A DNA stretch of 64,000 bases from Cristatella mucedo (Eukaryota > Bryozoa > Phylactolaemata > Cristatellidae): the NCBI GenBank assembly GCA_009760855.2, contig WPIO01000007.1, positions 7,454,501 through 7,518,500 of the forward strand, written 5' to 3'. Below, piece by piece: positions 45,425 to 56,362 of the stretch. Position 1 is the first letter of the stretch. Every line of letters begins with the position of its first letter. Made by a program: the position numbers and the translations under genes. The notes below the pieces were generated by a model. It searched no databases. It was not told the origin of the DNA and saw nothing but the letters and a program-made list of their open reading frames with translations.

Positions 45425-45460
45425 TTAATAATAATAATAATAATAATTAATTAATTTAAC
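45425..45460. repeat. (TAA)n in an inverted TTAATTAATTAAT context
   Basis: AATAATAATAATAATAATAA flanked on both sides by AATTAATTAATT-type sequence. Confidence 0.8.
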
Positions 45461-45666
45461 CAGGCTGCTGGCTGCTTAATTCGTTTGGAGCGCCACAGCC
45501 GTGCATGGCGTCCGGGCGTCCAGCTTTTCGGCATAACCAGCTGCCGCAAGGAGCGAGCGCTGCAGAGGGTATTGCAGAGGGTATTGCATCGTCGTGTCGC
45601 ACAGCGAGCTCTCCTGCTGCTCAGCGCCCTCAGCTTTTGCCTTTCCTTTGCCGAAACCATCTGCAG

Positions 45667-46713
45667 CACCAATCCGACGCAGGAGCAGATTGCCAGGTCG
45701 GCACCGGCTCGGCCAGCACCGACTACGGAGGCAGCGAGGCGGCGGCGGCCGCTGCGCCAGTGTGGTCGCTGAACCAGAAGGCCATCATCGAGCAGCTCGA
45801 GCTCCTGCGACGCATCGTGCTCAGTAGCTACGCAGAGCAGCCGTCGTCGGCTCACTGCTCGACCTTCGGCGGCGGAAGGGCGGACAGGGCCACCTCTCGT
45901 AGGCGCCGCCTGGCCGCCGCCGAAGCCGCTGCCGCCGAGTCGGACACACAGTCCAGGTTGATTTCGGCGGCGGTGGCAGTGGCGAGCAATTGGGAGGCTG
46001 GCGGCAGCAGCATGGACGACGGCTTCGCTGGCGAAGGCCTTCGCCGAGTGCGACGGCTGCTCCACGTTGCAGACCCCGAGGATTTGCAGGCGGAACTCTC
46101 TGCTGAGCCTGTGCATGGTGTTGCGGCTGCGACGATGCCCGAGACTGCTTTCGAAGCCGTCTCCGCCACGGCTGCTGCTCCCCGAGGCGACGATCATTTT
46201 CGCTCATATCCCTCGTCGGTCGTCGGCCGTCGGCCGTCGACGGCAGCGACCGGCGACCAGCTCGCACCGAGAAATGCCACTCTCGGCGAACAGCCGAGCG
46301 TTCTGTACGCGACATTGGACCGGACAGCAACCCTACAGAGGTCGCTGGCGTCGCGGTCGCTGCCAGCCAGACCGGGCCCGGCGCTGCACGGTCCTGCCTC
46401 TAGCACCAACGAAAGCCGGGCAGAGTCGGGCGTCCAGAGCTCTCTCGAGTCGTCCGCAGTCGCTGGCTTCGTCTGGGCTCCTACCGATCCGGCAGCAAAC
46501 GGCAGCGGTGGCGGTGGCAACGGACCACCATCGGCAGTGGAGCTGACCGTGCATGCCCATGGCAGCCATGAGTTCAGTGTGGACGTGGAGTATCCACTGG
46601 TCTCTGAGCGGTCCAGTGGAATGCTTTCGAGCCCACACCCCTCATCCTCCTACACGCGATCGCCTCTGCTCTCACAGCCACTGCTCTCACTGTCTCGCCG
46701 TGACGGCTGCTAG
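45667..46713 (+). CDS. Gene B, last exon: Ser/Ala-rich cytoplasmic tail
   Basis: The best acceptor is the pyrimidine-rich stretch from about 45630 ending CATCTGCAG at 45666 (phase 0). Phase 1 acceptors that fit exon 2 directly are CGACGCAG|GA at 45683 and GAGCAG|AT at 45689. The frame runs 348 codons to TAG at 46711-46713 with balanced composition against Arg-rich alternatives. It contains VWSLNQKAIIEQLELLRR (a probable amphipathic helix), an RRRRLAAAEAAAAESD segment, acidic DPEDLQAEL, and VLYATLD at 46300-46320 (a YxxL motif in an ITIM-like V-x-Y-x-x-L setting). A Gly run at GGGGN and a Ser/Pro-rich end follow. No enzymatic domain. Inferred to be an intracellular scaffold or adaptor tail; family unknown. 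Confidence 0.6.
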   Translation, partial: HQSDAGADCQVGTGSASTDYGGSEAAAAAAPVWSLNQKAIIEQLELLRRIVLSSYAEQPSSAHCSTFGGGRADRATSRRRRLAAAEAAAAESDTQSRLISAAVAVASNWEAGGSSMDDGFAGEGLRRVRRLLHVADPEDLQAELSAEPVHGVAAATMPETAFEAVSATAAAPRGDDHFRSYPSSVVGRRPSTAATGDQLAPRNATLGEQPSVLYATLDRTATLQRSLASRSLPARPGPALHGPASSTNESRAESGVQSSLESSAVAGFVWAPTDPAANGSGGGGNGPPSAVELTVHAHGSHEFSVDVEYPLVSERSSGMLSSPHPSSSYTRSPLLSQPLLSLSRRDGC

Positions 46714-47279
46714 GTGGCATCGAGGCCATGCAGGAAAACGTGCTCTCTCGCCCATTTTCGCAAGTGTGCAGATCTGCCTTACTAACCAGCTTAGGGCAGG
46801 CGGCTCTCTTACGTTGTGTCGAGGTGTCATAAAGCCTGCTGCCCATCAGTCGGCGAAAGCAACGCTTGGTAGCAGCTGCTCTGATCATGAAGAGGCGTGG
46901 CTGCTAACCCACCTGCCTGCAGAGTTAGCTCGAAGCTTGCCGTGCGTTGTCTGCCCGGGCGACTGCTGTCCGCCCAACCGACTGCCCTGCGGCGACGCTG
47001 TTGGTAAAAGAAACCGATGCTGGCCAACTGGCGTTGTCTTAGTTGCACGTGGTTAAAACGGATAGCAGGCAATGGTTGATCATGCATGCAGTGCAGAACT
47101 GGGATTTCTGTGCGGCTGTGCTCACAGTCGACGAGTGTAAGGTCCTGAGCTCGTCCAGACCTCGTCGTTCAAAGCCATGCGAGCAGCTACCTGAGCTGTA
47201 CTAATCGGACAAAATGCAGCCTGCCTGGACCTGCCGATGTACGTCACCATGTGACGTTTAAATAGAAAAATCTAATAAA
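46714..47279 (+). other. Gene B, probable 3' UTR with AATAAA at 47274-47279
   Basis: About 560 bp from the stop to a canonical polyadenylation signal. Frames in the interval are short and overlapping. Confidence 0.45.
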
Positions 47280-49120
47280 TTGGTAAAATCATTTTTATCT
47301 AGACCCAGACTTTGACTGAGCCATAGACATGGCTTGAATTTGCTTTTCTTCAATTCTTTGTTCCAAAGAGATGCCATTTTTGACTCCGAAGCCGCGTATG
47401 ACTTCAATTGAAAACTATGGAAGCTACACTATTTGCGGTACTTCCCATCAAGAGATGGACTGGCACAGTGATGGAAGTCCATTACTAGGAATATTTGCAG
47501 GCCATGAAAACTCGGAGACTCATTGCAGTACTTGTACACGCGTAAAGGCAAGCCAAAAGGTATTCTAGAAAGTCCATCCACCGGCTAGATTCTTCAAAAG
47601 CTGCACTATTTGATGAACGAGGGGCAATCTACGCGTAAGCGAATGGTCGAAAATTGGGCTACTCATCTCTAGCTACGCCCCTTTAAAATGCGTGCCTTGC
47701 GATGATAGCGTTTTGCTTTCATTTCTAAAGCCCTACGGCGGCTTGAGTGGTAGGAGCTTTGGGTTGGCATACCAGGTGAGGTCAAGAGTGCACAAGTCGG
47801 GCGAAGGGCTCGCTTACTGCCTCCGGAGGGAACTTAATAATAATAACAATACATTTGTTAAAGCGCCCACAGAGAATTCAATCTCTTTAGGAGAGCCGGA
47901 GGGGGGCATCTGGAGTGAACTTCCGCCACGTTGACATGGTTAGGTCCAGAGCTGGTATAGTAATCGAACAATCTCACGATGCTGAAATGCAACCCACGCT
48001 ACGGCCTGGTAAGATACCTGCGGAGTGGAACCAGTGGAGGAGCCCAGGGGTTGGCAGGTAGGCAGGCATTTGCGCCTTTGCAGTGGGGCAGCGACCCGGG
48101 ATGCCACCTATACCTACAGCGTCGGCCAACGTCGGTGACGAAACTATATCCTACTCGCAGTCGATAGGCAGCCACCCAGTACATATGGAATAAGCATAAC
48201 GATTTGAAGCTTTAGTTTTTAATTAGTTGCTAGTCTTCGCCTACATGAAAATCTTGCAGGTCTTTCGCCCCTATATGGAAAGCCTGGCTCCGCCCGTTAG
48301 CAGAACGACGTTGAATTCTCAACGGAATATCTAGGTAAATGTGGGGATGTTGCCCGATGTATATCTACCGATTTGAAGTAACCTTGCAGGCTACGGTTCA
48401 AGGTTCAACGTGACAAAATTTGCATCTGCTGCATCTGCTGCTTCTTCATATTGCCCTTTGAGTGAACCAGTCAGCCAAAGCCAGTCTAAATCTGGCAGAC
48501 ACAGAGTGAATCAGATCGCAGTTCTTATCCTAATGGTTTCCTCTGAAGTAATCTAATTTACAATTCATTTTATCTCTGCAGCGAGCCCACTTAGGATTGA
48601 CAGCAATGAAAAACTACGACCTTCGATATCTTCAATATATCGGACAATTTTTATCGAGACTGTTTTCGGTCAAAGTTGATGCATGCATACCAAATAAACG
48701 CATCTGTTTTGTCAGAACTAGGTAGCTTATTTGCATAATAGACTGTTTTACCACCTACATTACCAAACATCGTATACAACTGCACATGCAACAAACCACA
48801 ATTTTCTGCTGCATTAGGAGAAGCAGTACTTTCGAATTCAATCAAAAGTTGTACTATGAGCTCAACATTTCTGTTTTACTTTCGTTGCATACTAAGGCGT
48901 ATTTCACTTTGTAGCTCGCCAGATTCCTTTAAAGCCAGGTTCACCAGATAGCATACACTCCAGGAAGTTCCTAAAACTACTTCTCTTCACTTTTCATTCT
49001 CTCCCTCTTGCTAGTACAATCACCCTGCATAGTCAAGACTTTCATTTTACGCACATAAACGACAACTGTACAACTTGTACTTTTGATTCCTCTGCTCCGA
49101 TAGCACGTCAAACCGCATTG
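47280..49120. other. Intergenic spacer with LINE scrap
   Basis: A minus-strand family 1 terminus lies at 47833-47890 (TAATAATAACAATACATTTG, AAAGCGCCCACAGAGAATTC). A short CTGCATCTGCTGCTTCTTC stretch occurs at 48425. No gene seen. Confidence 0.35.
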
Positions 49121-49124
49121 GGAC

Positions 49125-49735
49125 AGTCCATCTCCTCGACTTCTGTAACTCAATGCTAGCAGGTCTTCAATTCGGCTCAGTTTGTGCAAAGAGGCAGTGA
49201 CAGATGGTGACAACCTTCGCAGCTAGTATGTCATGAACATCGTAATCGCCACATTAGCCACTTCCGACCGACTATCACTAGCGCCCATCAAGCAACATAT
49301 CGACTTTAAGGATTTGTCACTCACTGTAAACTCCCTTCATCATTTTTCTCCAGCCTACCTATCAGTACTGGTTCACAATCAGGCGAGGCAACGTACTACT
49401 TGCTCTTCTCCCTTAAGACACTTAGCTGTGCCTTAAACTAAATTCAAATCCTTCATCCTTTAGCTGTGCCTCTAACTCTTTAGAGGCTGTTTTTTCGTAT
49501 GCTGAAAAAACCTAGAACTTACTCCCGGCTGACGTCACACCGTCCCGTGACGTCAGCGCACATAAAGAGAAGCAAAAAGCCAACTTCACAATCAGCATTC
49601 TCTCCTGTATTTAGCCCTAATGAATCTCTGCAGAGCATGCAATCACTGACCACTAGACATGCTTCCTTTAAAGCTTGTGTAAAGTGTCTAGAAAAGGGCT
49701 TAGTTATCTTCATGTTATAAATCTGTCTTGTTATT
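49125..49735 (+). mobile_element. LINE family 1 3' part
   Basis: CTTCTGTAACTCAATGCTAG then CAGGTC (the 'sRLdfCNsmLAGL' region), IKQHIDFKDLSLTVNSLHHF then SPAYLSV, and a 3' UTR ending AAAGTGTCTAGAAAAGGGCT with an ATTGTTATTGTTAC tail. Confidence 0.75.
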
Positions 49736-50240
49736 GTTATTGTTACAATTATCGTGTTTCACTTGGCTTGAATGCGGTGCTTTACCTGCTAATATCCTGG
49801 ATCATAAATGCCATTGTTGAAGAGGAACTCCTGCCGCACAAGTCTCGCTGGACCTCACTGGTAGCATAAACACCAGCGTAAACCACAGGACTAAAAGTCG
49901 TTCAAACAACCAATTAACGTGACAATTCGTACTTGGGAATGAATAATTAGCAGACGGAGGTAAATTATAAAAGCACCTCATTGGCTGAATCGAATGTTTC
50001 ATTAGTACCATTCGGTTATTTGAGGAATGCTATTTTTTAAATTTCCCGCCATTTGCCAGACATTGTTCAAAGGAAGAAATCAACTAGGCACTTAAATGGT
50101 AAAGCCCCTTGCCAGGTCCTGATGTACAAGGATTTAAAGAATCCATTCAAGCTATACTGGACTAGGTCTTGACTCACCTGGTATGCCAATGACGGTACTA
50201 AAAATGTAACTTGGTCTCATTATCCCAACTGACAAGTTGG
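49736..50240. other. Spacer, nothing recognised
   Basis: AT-rich, no supported feature. Confidence 0.3.
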
Positions 50241-50244
50241 TTTA

Positions 50245-50735
50245 ACCGTTGGAGACATTGTCTTTAGTTCCTATGCTCCCAAAGCCTGAAACCCGCTGCC
50301 GACGCACGTTACAACGTCCTTTGGTATGACGACATTGAAAAAAAAGCTTAAAACACACCTGTTTGTTACAGCATTCGGCGGGTCTTCGTGATTCGCTCTT
50401 AGCATGCATGTTGTAATTAATTAACAGTGCTCTCTCAACTGAATACGTACGCGGAAGCAGGCAGAGCACCGAAGCTGGCTCACAGGAACGTGTATTTTCG
50501 TAGGCGCCCGCAGCGCTCCCCCGAACACAGCTCTTCTCTCCCAGGTTGGCGTTCCATGCAATCTGAATCATGCATACAAAACATAAAAACACAAATCACA
50601 CACATGTACCTGCTTACACTATGCCTGCTGCTTGCGGATGTATTCGGTAATGCTTTGTGTACAGTATCTGTAAAGTGCCGAGAAAGAGATTCAGTTCTCC
50701 GATGGCGCTATAACAAATGTATTATTATTATTATA
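50245..50735 (+). mobile_element. LINE family 1 3' end split by an insertion
   Basis: The left piece runs from GGAGACATTGTCTTTAGTTC to CTCTTAGCATGCATG (50408). The right piece resumes at CACATGTACCTGCTTACACT (about 50600) and ends TGCCGAGAAAGAGATTCAGT, GATGGCGCTATAACAAATG and (ATT)n. The 190 bp between them are foreign to the family. Confidence 0.75.
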
Positions 50736-50739
50736 CTGC

Positions 50740-51310
50740 ACCTCAAGGTCAGGTTCTTCTTAATGCCACTAAAATATTGCGCCAGCCCCAAGTGCAGTTG
50801 TGGCTGCACCAAGCTCAACAGCTTTTTACAGCCTTTTCCCGTTAGTGGAGAGATTTTCCTTCCAGTTTCTGGAGAGGCACACGCTAGCATCGCTCGCGAC
50901 ACACCTGAGCATCATCGAAAGCAAGCACTCTCGACACGAAACCCATCACCTTTAGCTAGGTGCAGGCACTTTTGGGAAACCGTGCAGGAGACAGTAGTGG
51001 GAGACCGCCTCCCCCCCAGACGTAGCGGCACTAGTCTTTTTGTTAGAGCTGGCCTGCGTGTGGTCGGGGCAGCGTTTCCGAAGTGCAGCCCTTTTGTACC
51101 GGCCCGTACGTAACTCGGCGCGGACAATGGCTGCGAGTGTGCGTGAATGCTTGGCGCATGAACGCCGGGGACCGAGCGCGAAACTTCTCATGCAACGGAA
51201 TCAGCGGTGCGCTCGTGGGTGGGAGGGTCGCTACCCACTGCCTATTCTCTAATTCCCTAACCGCATTCGAAGGCCGCCGAGGTTGAACCGCCGTCGGACT
51301 GTGGACCGCC
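50740..51310. other. GC-moderate spacer before gene C
   Basis: Overlapping frames on both strands at 50912-51252; none preferred. Confidence 0.25.
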
Positions 51311-51317
51311 TAAGGCC

Positions 51318-51319
<2 letters not shown>

Positions 51320-51387
<68 letters not shown>

Positions 51388-51475
51388 AGAGGGAGAGAGA
51401 GGGGAGAGGGAGAGAGAGAGAGAGAGGGGGGGTAGAGGGAGAGAGAGGGGAAGAGAGAAGGGGGAGAGAGAGAGA
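51320..51475. repeat. (GA)n tract with GGGG interruptions
   Basis: Pure GA from 51320 to about 51384, then GAGAGGGGAGAGGG variants to about 51475. Confidence 0.95.
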
Positions 51476-51758
51476 AAGTGAGAGACGGAAGGGACTGAGG
51501 AAGAGAGGTAGAGAGGGAGATTGCACGAGGACGGCGGTGGCTGAGAGGCTTCTTCGTCGGATGGCTGAAACGATACCCTGAGCAGCGCCGCATTATCGTC
51601 AGCTGAGCCGACGAGCCGAGAGGCGGCGCTGTGGCCTGGCCTGCTGCAGCAGCCGGGCTGCGGCGCTGCGGTGGAAGAGCTCCTCTGCAGCACCAGCTGC
51701 CGCTGCCACCAATTCCCTCTGGACGCTAGGCGTTGACTGGTACGAGCCCGGCGAGATC

Positions 51759-51848
51759 ATGACGCTTCCGATTCACCTTCCGGCGATCCTCTCAGTGGCG
51801 AGGGCGGACCGCCTGGCCGTGCTGAGGATCGACGCCCGCCATGGAGCG
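51759..51848 (+). CDS. Gene C, proposed first coding exon
   Basis: The ATG at 51759 (context GAGATCATGA) opens 30 codons, MTLPIHLPAILSVARADRLA then VLRIDARHGA. It ends in phase 0 at a strong donor, GCG|GTAAGT. Phase 0 is also what the last exon at 56363 requires. The frame is open upstream to about 51590 (including WTLGVDWYEPGEI), so the start could lie further 5'. The sequence before it is polypurine and lacks an acceptor tract, which favours a first exon in a CpG-rich promoter region. The short protein is not recognisable. Confidence 0.35.
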
Positions 51849-52980
51849 GTAAGTGACGCGGCAGCCGCTGCCGGCTGCTGCTGCTGCCGCACGCAGTCGG
51901 AAGCAGCCAGCATGGCGCTTCTTGGCCGCGAAAACGCCAACTCACAGTAGCGCTCGGCAAATGCACGGCTAGCTAGCAAGCAGAGCGCGCGCTCGTGCTT
52001 CGCCATCGTGTGCACGCACGTGCGACTCCAGTCCTTCCACTCGTCCTCTGTCGCCTCGATCGATGAGTCTCCCCCCTCCCGTCGCAGCTTCCGGGCCTGA
52101 GCCACTGAGCCGCAGAGCCATGCCAGCTGCCCTAGCGGCAAGCCGCTCGCCAGCAGCTTCAAAGTTCAAGGCCACTACTCGACGTCGTCGTCGCTGCGAC
52201 GGTCGTCGGTGCTTTCCCAACGGCTCCGGAGGGATCCGGAGTGCGAGCCACGAGTGCGCGCGAGCCACGAGTTCAAGCTCTCGTGCGCTTGCAAGTGCAA
52301 GCCGCTGCTCGGGCGCCTCGCGTCGATTTTCGCCAGGCGATTTCCTGTCTGCGATTGAGGACCCTCGAATCATCTCGAATCGTCTCGTATCGAAGAGTCT
52401 CGAATCGGCGGCACACTATCGTGGCTGCCATGAAGCCGCCGCGGCGATTCTCGAGCTTTGCGTGCCGCGTGGTCGAGGAGTCGATCGCGTTGCTCGGCCG
52501 CGAAATTCGCATCCGCTCTGAGGCATCGCCCGTCTCAAAATGGTGGCCGCTAGAGCGGCTCTGAGTGCCAGCTTAGTCACGTTGAAACCCGATGAAATCG
52601 TCGTGTGCGGCCTTCTGCGGCCACGATTCCATGTTTGGGTTGAAGCATAACATGCTGGGAGTTGTGGCCACTAAGTCTGAACTGTGCGGGCAAACACTTA
52701 CAAGTGTGCCCAGCCTGAAGGCACTCGCTTGTGTGAGAGCGACGTGGCCTCCTCTTGTATAAGCTCTATGCACGCTGTACCCTCGCTGAACGCACTCACT
52801 CGATCGTTGCAGTTATTCCAGCCAATGAAATAGCACGCGTGCATGTAGTTCAAAACGTGCGCAGCTCTGCAGCCACGCTAGTCAGTCGTCTGCTAGTCAG
52901 TCGTGAGCCTCGAAGCAGCTGTCGAAACACACTGCTGCAAGACCTTTGCCGGCTCTTATTCCAGCAGCGTTTTGATGACT
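51849..52980. promoter_or_regulatory. CpG-rich domain around gene C start
   Basis: CpG-dense to about 52800, with Arg/Ser-rich frames on both strands and no splice consistency. 52650-52670 holds CATGCTGGGAGTTGTGG, close to the vertebrate Ronin/ZNF143 promoter element. A second, divergent promoter is possible. Confidence 0.35.
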
Positions 52981-53345
52981 TCATTATGACTTGTATTTCC
53001 CTTAATGATCTTGCACAAAAAATTACAAGGCTGAAAGCTGCGAGCAGCATGCTAAGGTTCACATAAATAGCTATGCAAAAACAGTATTCAAATTATCCAT
53101 TGATGTCGATATCCTTGACGCTTATCTTGAAAATGTCAAGGAAAACGTGGAAGCGTAGTCCGATGAGCTAGGCGAGCGTTTCACAAGGATATACGGGACT
53201 TCGAACGTCGTTACCAAGAACAGTAAAAATAAAGTATGACGTGGACCATGTTTGGGGGATCCCCGGAGAAAGCGATTTGCAGTATGGCAGCCAAGCCTGA
53301 ATATATGCTGTCAGCTCCCCGACTTAAAATGGTCCGACTTACGAA
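52980..53345 (+). pseudogene. PPMHIKLGL-family relic, C-terminal part
   Basis: Reads VFKLSIDVDILDAYLENVKE then a stop and SDELGERFHKDIRDFERRYQ (53160-53218). Shortly after, in a shifted frame, comes DHVWGIPGESDLQYGSQA. These match the family's 'MSLKIHFLhsHL..f..N...SDEHGERFHQDI...E.RYQG....mm.DYcW...r......Y.R' end. Best-preserved C-terminus of the three copies. Confidence 0.7.
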
Positions 53346-53491
53346 ATTTTGGAGACACGAACTTGGCCTCATCCGCTCAAAAAATTAAAAATCAAAACGC
53401 ATCCAAGAAAACTTTCAAAATCCGCGCACGGTCTGTAGATTCGACGACGCCTCAAACCGTAGGGTAGAAATGATGTCTCACAGCTATGCAT

Positions 53492-53768
<277 letters not shown>

Positions 53769-53993
53769 ACTGCCAGTCCACTGCTTTCCATGGCAAAAAA
53801 AAGTAGGTTTCCCCGCCTCCCTCGAATGGCCTCGTATGACGAAAGGGACGCCGCAGTCAGCCTCATTCTCAATGCGGCCAGCCTCTACTCGTTCATGGTC
53901 GGCGCGCCGTCAGAGCGAGCCACTTCGTCCGTATGCGAGGACGAGGATCCCCTCCGAGACGGCGACGCGCGCTCGCGCCGCCATCTATTGGAG

Positions 53994-54029
<36 letters not shown>

Positions 54030-54560
54030 CCCGCAGCGGAGCCGCCAAGACGACGTCTGCACCTCCATAGGTATCTACGGCGCCAGCGATCGATACCACT
54101 GCAGCTCCCTCGGCGGCCCACCGCGGCAGCGGCCGGGTTCGGCTGCGGCGACTGCATGAGGCGTCGACCACGCTCCAGCTCCAGACGTATCGATTCGCAA
54201 CGAGCGAGCCCGTCGATCAGAAGTGCTGGTCACCTTGTTGTTTCCGTAGACCTCAGCCAGCGTCGCGTCGCGTCGCGCTCCGGGACGTCCAGGAATACAG
54301 CGCTCGCCGGCCGCCGATTCGCTTCGATCGCGGCCGCAGCTTCCGTCGGACCGAGCGACGCACTGAAGGCGGAGGACGCCACGCCGGCGTCTCCGCTATT
54401 GGAAGCGCTGCTCGTAGGCGGGGCATCGACTCGATCCCTCGCCCCGTCGGCACGGGCTAAGCACGCGTACTTCAGAAGGAGAGTCGGACTGACGCAGGCG
54501 CATCGCTGGGCTGCGCGTCGGCCGAGCTTGCGGGCTCAAAACAGGGTCGGATGATAATCT
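53769..54560. other. CpG-rich intronic block
   Basis: A 254-codon frame (53790-54554) is present but is Arg/Ser/Ala-dominated, spans a (TC)/(GC) run at 54000-54030 and competes with minus-strand frames. Not taken as coding. Confidence 0.25.
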
Positions 54561-55005
54561 ACGATTCACCACGATCCGCCGTAAAAAAAAAGAAAAAAGC
54601 CGAATGAAGCACTATCGGGATCGCGTATTCAGTACTGCACGTTGCTATGCTCTTAGTGCTTCAACAGTGTCAGGGCGTTGCGCCTACGAGCTCTCAAGCT
54701 ACAGCGCCGCAAAGTTTAAATCCGGTCCACAGACCAGCGCTCTGCCAGCCGCCAGTGCACCGTTAACTGTGGCCGGAACTTATGGCTCTGTAAACACGGG
54801 AGGGCGCGTAAGCGGAATGAGTTTACGTTTGAAAGTTAAACATTAGCTACAGCCACTCATTAATAATTGCAGCTATTTTACCCTAGCGCGGCTTATTTCG
54901 TGCGGTGGATGTGCTTGGATCGCAGCGATTTGTTAGATGCATCGCCAAAAAAGATCTGCCTTCGATGCGGTTCAGCTGCGACCGCCGCGAGGCGGTGCCG
55001 TCCTG

Positions 55006-55200
55006 CTCGATCGTCCCTCGTGCTCGATTGTCCCTCCTGCTCGACCTTTCCTTGCTCTCAATCGTTCCTGGTGCTCGATTGTCCCTCGTGCTCGATTGTC
55101 CCTCCTGCTCGATCTTTCCTTGCTCTCAATCGTTCCTCCTGCTTGAGTGTCCCTCCGGCTCAATCGTCCCTACTGCTCGATCGTCCCTCGTGCTCGATCG
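55006..55200. repeat. 17-bp satellite with 68-bp higher-order unit
   Basis: Monomers CTCGATTGTCCCTCSTG start every 17 bp from 55006. A 34-bp variant (CTCGAYCTTTCCTTGCTCTC and its continuation) follows every second pair, so a 68-bp unit occurs twice (55006-55073, 55074-55141). Four simpler monomers complete the array. Confidence 0.9.
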
Positions 55201-55745
55201 CTCTGAATATCATATATTCCGAACAATCGTAGGAGAAACGACCGAGAAGCAGATCGCCAGCGTCACTTTTTCGATTGGGTTTTTCTCAAGCGCTCCGCGT
55301 CACGAGAGATTGTATCGACGATGGTGATCCCTCTGCCTGGTGCACAGAGCCGAGGCGGAGAAGAGTCCGAGACACGAGGCAGCGCCGCCCGCCCGCCCCC
55401 ACCGCTCTGGCTGGCGCTCTTCGTGGCTTCGACACGATGGTGGTTTGAGGGGAAAGGGGTAAAGACGTGGCGAGAACGCTGGCCGGTGGAGCACGAATCA
55501 AAGCGACTAAAGGACAGAAGAAGCTGCGAAGACCAGCTCAAGCCCCTGCGGTCTAACACGGCTCAGCTGCCAAGAAATGGCGGCTTAGCCGCCCTCACTC
55601 GGGTGTGGGAAGCGCACTGAGTGCTTTCCAAAAAGCCACCCGGTCTCACGCTGTGCTGCTTGAGCGAGCGAGGCCTTACCGGCTGAACCGCCAAGCCAGG
55701 GCAGGGCTCGTTCGCCCTGTGCTGCGCTGGCGTGTGTCGTGCGAC

Positions 55746-55747
<2 letters not shown>

Positions 55748-55824
<77 letters not shown>

Positions 55825-55838
55825 TCTCTCTCTCTGTC
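55748..55838. repeat. (TC)n microsatellite
   Basis: CT repeats with a single TTCC interruption near 55820. Confidence 0.95.
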
Positions 55839-56362
55839 GAGGCCACAGCTGCGCGAGTTCTGTCACATACGTTGCTACAGTGGCTGAGACCGCGATCGCC
55901 AAACGCCGGCTCTACGCTAGGCACACTCGTCTCGATCGATACGTACTTTCTAGAGGATGCGCTACTGCGCGGTTGGCCGCCGCCGCTGCTAGATGCGCAT
56001 CCCCGGCGCACGGTGTGCGGCCGTCCGCGCTCTTCTCGTGGGTACGCCTGCGGAAGGGTACGAGGCGGCCCCTTAGCAGCGCTGCTCTGACAGCATCGGC
56101 GGTGCAGGCGCTGTCACGCCGGGACGTCGCAATGCACGTCAGCAGAAACCGTAGTGGACGCTCTTCGCGTTAAGAGCAGTCTACGAGCAAGCGGCGAGCC
56201 CAACCGTGGCTCCACGAGCTGCCGCGTCGCGTGCCGAACGAAAGCTCGTCTCGCGCGTGCGTGCGTACGGCCTCGCTGCAGCAGACGTGCGATTACTCGG
56301 ATCGATGAAGCTCTCGCTGCGCCACGCCTCCTCTAATCACCTCTTCGGCGCTTTCGTCCTAG

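Noticed and set aside
53790-54554. 254-codon plus-strand frame
   Set aside because: Passes through a TC/GC dinucleotide run and is Arg-rich; competing minus-strand frames of equal quality.
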